A stretch of DNA of 64,000 nt, taken from NCBI RefSeq assembly GCF_037914945.1, contig NZ_CP149787.1, positions 1,364,001 to 1,428,000 on the forward strand. Reading direction: 5' to 3'. Under the pieces are notes generated by a model. The model was given only the letters and a program-made list of their open reading frames with translations, had not been told where the DNA came from and searched no databases. The position numbers and the translations under genes were made by a program. This document shows positions 60,743 through 64,000 of this stretch, piece by piece (the stretch's first letter is position 1; each line of letters starts with the position of its first letter). Source of the DNA: Haloterrigena sp. KLK7 (GTDB lineage: Archaea > Halobacteriota > Halobacteria > Halobacteriales > Natrialbaceae).

Positions 60743-60828
60743 CGGTTCTCCGACTCCCGCTTTTCCCACCGATCCCGATCGAGCGACCGCCGCCTCGAGG
60801 CGCGCGGCCGCCCGCGGGACCGATTCCC

Positions 60829-60835
60829 CTTTACT
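60829..60835 (+). promoter_or_regulatory. TATA-like box of ileS
   Basis: CTTTACT lies about 29 nt upstream of the ileS ATG (60858). Confidence 0.45.
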
Positions 60836-60857
60836 CTCGGAGTGAGATTGCTCCCGT

Positions 60858-63800
60858 ATGAGCAGATTCGGCGAGGTCGACGACCAGTACGATCCGCACG
60901 AACTCGAGGGGCGGATCTTCGACTACTGGGACGACGTCGACGCCTACGAGCAGACGGTCGAGCACCGGTCGGACGGTGAATCCTTCTTCTTCGTCGACGG
61001 GCCGCCGTACACGTCGGGGTCGGCGCACATGGGAACGACCTGGAACAAGTCCCTGAAGGACGTCTACCTGCGCTTCCTGCGGATGCAGGGGTACGACGTC
61101 ACCGACCGGCCGGGCTACGACATGCACGGCCTACCCATCGAGACCCGCGTCGAGGAGCGACTGGGCTTCGAGAACAAGAAGGACATCGAGGAGTTCGGCG
61201 AGGAGAACTTCATCCAGGAGTGCAAGGACTACGCCGACGAGCAACTCGAGGGCCTCCAGGAGGACTTCCAGGACTTCGGCGTCTGGATGGACTGGGACGA
61301 CCCCTACCGGACGGTCGAACCCGAGTACATGGAGGCCGCCTGGTGGGGCTTCTCGAAGGCCGCCGACCGCGGCTTAGTCGAGAAGGGCCACCGCTCGATC
61401 TCGCAGTGTCCGCGCTGTGAGACCGCGATCGCGAACAACGAGGTCGAGTACGAGGACGTCGAGGACCCCTCGATCTACGTCAAGTTCGACCTCGAGGACC
61501 GCGAGGGGAAGCTCGTCATCTGGACGACGACCCCGTGGACGGTCCCGGCGAACACCTTCGTCGCCGTCGACGAGGAGGGCGACTACGTCGGCGTTCGCGC
61601 GGAGAGAGACGGCGAGGAAGAGTTGTTGTACGTCGCCGAAGCCAAACACGAGGAAGTCCTGCGGGAAGGCCGGTACGACGACTACGAGGTCGTCGAGGAG
61701 CGCTCCGGCGAGGAGCTGATCGGCTGGTCGTACGAGCACCCGCTCGCCGAGGAGGTCCCCGACCGTCCCGACCACGAGGGCGCACGCGAGGTCTACGCCG
61801 CCGACTACGTCGACACGGACGGGGACGGGACGGGACTCGTCCACTCCGCGCCCGGTCACGGTGAGGTGGACTTCGAGCGCGGCCGCGAGCTCGGCTTCCC
61901 GATCTTCTGTCCCGTCGGCGGCGACGGCGTCTACACCGAGGAAGCGGGCAAGTACGAGGGGCAGTTCGTCAAGGACGCCGATCCGGAGATCACCGCCGAC
62001 CTCGAGGACAACGGCGCGCTGCTCGCCTCGGGCACCGTCCAGCACAGTTACGGCCACTGCTGGCGCTGTGACACGGGCATTCTCCAGATCGTCACCGACC
62101 AGTGGTTCATCACGATCACCGACGTCAAGGACGAGCTCCTCGAGAACATCGAGGACAGCGAGTGGCACCCCGACTGGGCCCGCGACAACCGCTTCCGGGA
62201 CTTCGTCGAGGAGGCCCCCGACTGGAACGTCTCCCGCCAGCGCTACTGGGGTATTCCGCTCCCCGTCTGGACGCCGGAGGACCGCGACGACGACGAGGAC
62301 ATGATCGTCGTCGCCGATCGCGAGGAACTCGCCGAGCGCGTCGATCAGGATATCGATCCCGAGGACGTCGACCTCCACAAGGACACCGTCGACGATCTGA
62401 CGATCACCGAGGGAGACACCACCTACACGCGCGTGCAGGACGTGTTCGACGTCTGGCTCGACTCCTCGGTCGCCTCCTGGGGCACGCTAAACTATCCCGC
62501 GGACGACAGCCAGTTCGACGAGCTCTGGCCCGCCGACTTCATCCTCGAGGCCCACGACCAGACGCGGGGCTGGTTCTGGTCCCAGCTGGGGATGGGCACC
62601 GCCGCGCTCGGCGAGAGCCCGTATCAGGAGGTGCTGATGCACGGCCACGCGCTGATGCCCGACGGCCGCGCGATGAGCAAGTCCAAGGACATCCTGATCG
62701 ACCCCCACGAGGCCATCGACCGCCACGGCCGGGACGTCATGCGCATGTTCCTGCTCTCTAATAACCCGCAGGGCGACGACATGCGCTTCTCCTGGGACGG
62801 GATGCAGACGATGGAGAACCACCTCCGGACGCTGTGGAACGTCTTCCGGTTCCCGCTGCCGTACATGCGGTTAGACGAGTTCGATCCGCAGGAGACGACC
62901 CTCGAGGACGTCGATTCGGACCTCGAGCTGATCGACGAGTGGGTACTCGCCCGCCTCCAGTCCACGAAGGACGAGATGACCGAGGCATTCGAGGACCGAC
63001 GACAGGACCGCGCGCTCGACGCGCTCATCGAGTTCGTCGTCGAGGACGTCTCGCGCTTTTACGTCCAGGCCGTCCGCGAGCGCATGTGGGCCGAGGAGGA
63101 CAGCGGCTCGAAGCGGGCCGCCTACGCGACGATCTACCGCGTGCTCCGGGAGAGCGTCGCCCTGCTCGCGCCGTACGCGCCGTTCATCAGCGAGGAGATC
63201 TACGGGACGCTGACCGGTGACGACGGGTTCGACACCGTCCACATGGAGGACTGGCCCGAGGTCGACGAGTACTGGCAGGACGAACAGCTCGAGGACGACG
63301 TCGCCATCCTGCGGGCCATCGAGGAGGCCGGCGCGAACGCCCGCCAGCAGGCCGGCCGCAAGCTGCGCTGGCCCGTCCCGCGGGTGGTCGTCGCCGCCGA
63401 CGACCAGCGCGTCGTCGAGGCCGTCGAACGCCACACGCCGCTGCTCGAGGACCGGCTCAACGCCCGCGAGATTGAGCTCGTCTCGCCCGACGACCGCTGG
63501 GGCGAACTGCAGTACAGCGCCGAAGCGGACATGAGCGAACTCGGGCCGGCCTTCGGCGACCGCGCCGGGCAGGTCATGAACGCGCTCAACGAGGCCCGCA
63601 TCGACGAGCCGAGCCTCGAGGCGATCGAGGACGCCGTCGCGGACGTCCTCGAGGACGGCGAGGAGATCACCGACGAGATGGTCTCGTTCGTCACCCAGAC
63701 GCCCGACGGCATCGCCGGCACCGCGTTCGGACTGAACGGCGACGACCGCGGCGTCGCCTACGTCGACGCCTCGCTGACCGACGACATCGAGAGCGAGGGC

Positions 63801-64000
63801 TACGCCCGCGAGGTCATCCGCCGCGTCCAGGAGATGCGCAAGGACCTCGATCTCGACGTCGAGGAGCGCATCGCGCTCGACCTCGCGATCGACGACGACC
63901 GCATCGCCGACCTCGTCGCCGAGCGCGAGGACCTGATCCGCGAGGAGGTCCGCGCCGACGAGATCGGCGAGATCGACGACGGCCACCGCAAGGAGTGGGA
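60858..64000 (+). CDS. ileS: Isoleucyl-tRNA synthetase, 3' end outside window
   Basis: 1047 codons are visible and the frame is open to the edge; the family length in haloarchaea is only slightly greater, so nearly all of it is here. The enzyme charges tRNA-Ile. The class I HIGH-type signature is PPYTSGSAHMGTTWNKSLKD near residue 49, with HMGT replacing HIGH as in related archaea. An editing (CP1) domain follows (IWTTTPWTVPANTF, VHSAPGHGEVDFERG). The KMSKS motif is AMSKSKD at residue 605. A C-terminal anticodon-binding region with DALIEFVVEDVSRFYVQAVRERM is present. Confidence 0.96.
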   Translation, partial: MSRFGEVDDQYDPHELEGRIFDYWDDVDAYEQTVEHRSDGESFFFVDGPPYTSGSAHMGTTWNKSLKDVYLRFLRMQGYDVTDRPGYDMHGLPIETRVEERLGFENKKDIEEFGEENFIQECKDYADEQLEGLQEDFQDFGVWMDWDDPYRTVEPEYMEAAWWGFSKAADRGLVEKGHRSISQCPRCETAIANNEVEYEDVEDPSIYVKFDLEDREGKLVIWTTTPWTVPANTFVAVDEEGDYVGVRAERDGEEELLYVAEAKHEEVLREGRYDDYEVVEERSGEELIGWSYEHPLAEEVPDRPDHEGAREVYAADYVDTDGDGTGLVHSAPGHGEVDFERGRELGFPIFCPVGGDGVYTEEAGKYEGQFVKDADPEITADLEDNGALLASGTVQHSYGHCWRCDTGILQIVTDQWFITITDVKDELLENIEDSEWHPDWARDNRFRDFVEEAPDWNVSRQRYWGIPLPVWTPEDRDDDEDMIVVADREELAERVDQDIDPEDVDLHKDTVDDLTITEGDTTYTRVQDVFDVWLDSSVASWGTLNYPADDSQFDELWPADFILEAHDQTRGWFWSQLGMGTAALGESPYQEVLMHGHALMPDGRAMSKSKDILIDPHEAIDRHGRDVMRMFLLSNNPQGDDMRFSWDGMQTMENHLRTLWNVFRFPLPYMRLDEFDPQETTLEDVDSDLELIDEWVLARLQSTKDEMTEAFEDRRQDRALDALIEFVVEDVSRFYVQAVRERMWAEEDSGSKRAAYATIYRVLRESVALLAPYAPFISEEIYGTLTGDDGFDTVHMEDWPEVDEYWQDEQLEDDVAILRAIEEAGANARQQAGRKLRWPVPRVVVAADDQRVVEAVERHTPLLEDRLNAREIELVSPDDRWGELQYSAEADMSELGPAFGDRAGQVMNALNEARIDEPSLEAIEDAVADVLEDGEEITDEMVSFVTQTPDGIAGTAFGLNGDDRGVAYVDASLTDDIESEGYAREVIRRVQEMRKDLDLDVEERIALDLAIDDDRIADLVAEREDLIREEVRADEIGEIDDGHRKEW

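Noticed and set aside
1-64000. CRISPR arrays, insertion sequences, integrase or attachment sites, rRNA
   Set aside because: No regularly spaced direct repeats, transposase or integrase motifs, or rRNA-like conserved stretches were seen in either strand.

Overview
The window is a gene-dense, GC-rich chromosomal segment from a haloarchaeon. The predicted proteins are mostly strongly acidic. Family content is typical of Halobacteria: HalOD1 domains, bacterio-opsin-activator (HTH_10) regulators, DUF7344-type winged helices, the halophilic [2Fe-2S] ferredoxin, Hjc resolvase, TBP and an archaeal preflagellin peptidase. Several starts lie about 25-35 nt behind TATA-like boxes, as expected for leaderless archaeal transcripts. 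The gene set looks like the Natrialbales (Natrinema/Haloterrigena-like), but the genus cannot be fixed from sequence alone. No rRNA, tRNA, IS element, CRISPR array or replication origin was seen.

Layout. 1-3.6 kb: small membrane and zinc-binding proteins plus a visibly AT-richer patch (HTH_10 regulator, DUF7344-like protein, lipoprotein). 3.7-11.4 kb: hjc, a CPBP protease, and a 1590-residue seven-PAS/GAF/HTH_10 sensor-regulator divergent from a HalOD1 protein and a PAS protein. 11.4-16.3 kb: adenosylhomocysteinase and an MTA/SAH deaminase flanking a secreted repeat protein, then a SpoIIM protein. 16.7-26.1 kb: metal island with CopA (two HMA domains, CPC), an AsnC-TRASH regulator, an HMA chaperone, an ABC exporter pair, an HTH_10 regulator, a MerB-like lyase and a CopB-type ATPase (CPH). 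26.2-30 kb: hisG, a DUF7344-like protein, tbp and a TrmG10-type tRNA methyltransferase. 30-33 kb: small proteins, a second HalOD1 and a receiver-GAF-HTH_10 regulator. 33.7-49.4 kb: membrane proteins, a PiT-like transporter, a Cys-containing Q/G-rich protein, upp, a cupin protein, an S9 peptidase, a YigZ/IMPACT protein, an HTH-ACT protein, hisB, trkH and hisA. 50.2-53.3 kb: two PiT paralogues around a UspA gene. 53.6-64 kb: ferredoxin, preflagellin peptidase, a HIT protein, a small glycerol-phosphate-type locus, a Fe-S uracil-DNA glycosylase and most of ileS, which runs off the right edge.

Themes. Sensing and output: four HTH_10 proteins, two stand-alone HalOD1 proteins and two DUF7344-like proteins suggest modular light/redox-type signalling, with HalOD1 twice next to a large HTH_10 sensor. 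Metal defence: two classes of P1B ATPase, a TRASH regulator, a chaperone and a MerB homologue. Cell-surface chemistry: a CDP-glycerol glycerophosphotransferase-like enzyme, a cytidylyltransferase-like enzyme and a glycerophosphodiesterase form a compact locus not expected in textbook archaeal envelopes. Non-coding structure: a repeat element with GTGCGGTGGCGCGC ends occurs twice, and a palindrome-rich intergenic block follows trkH.
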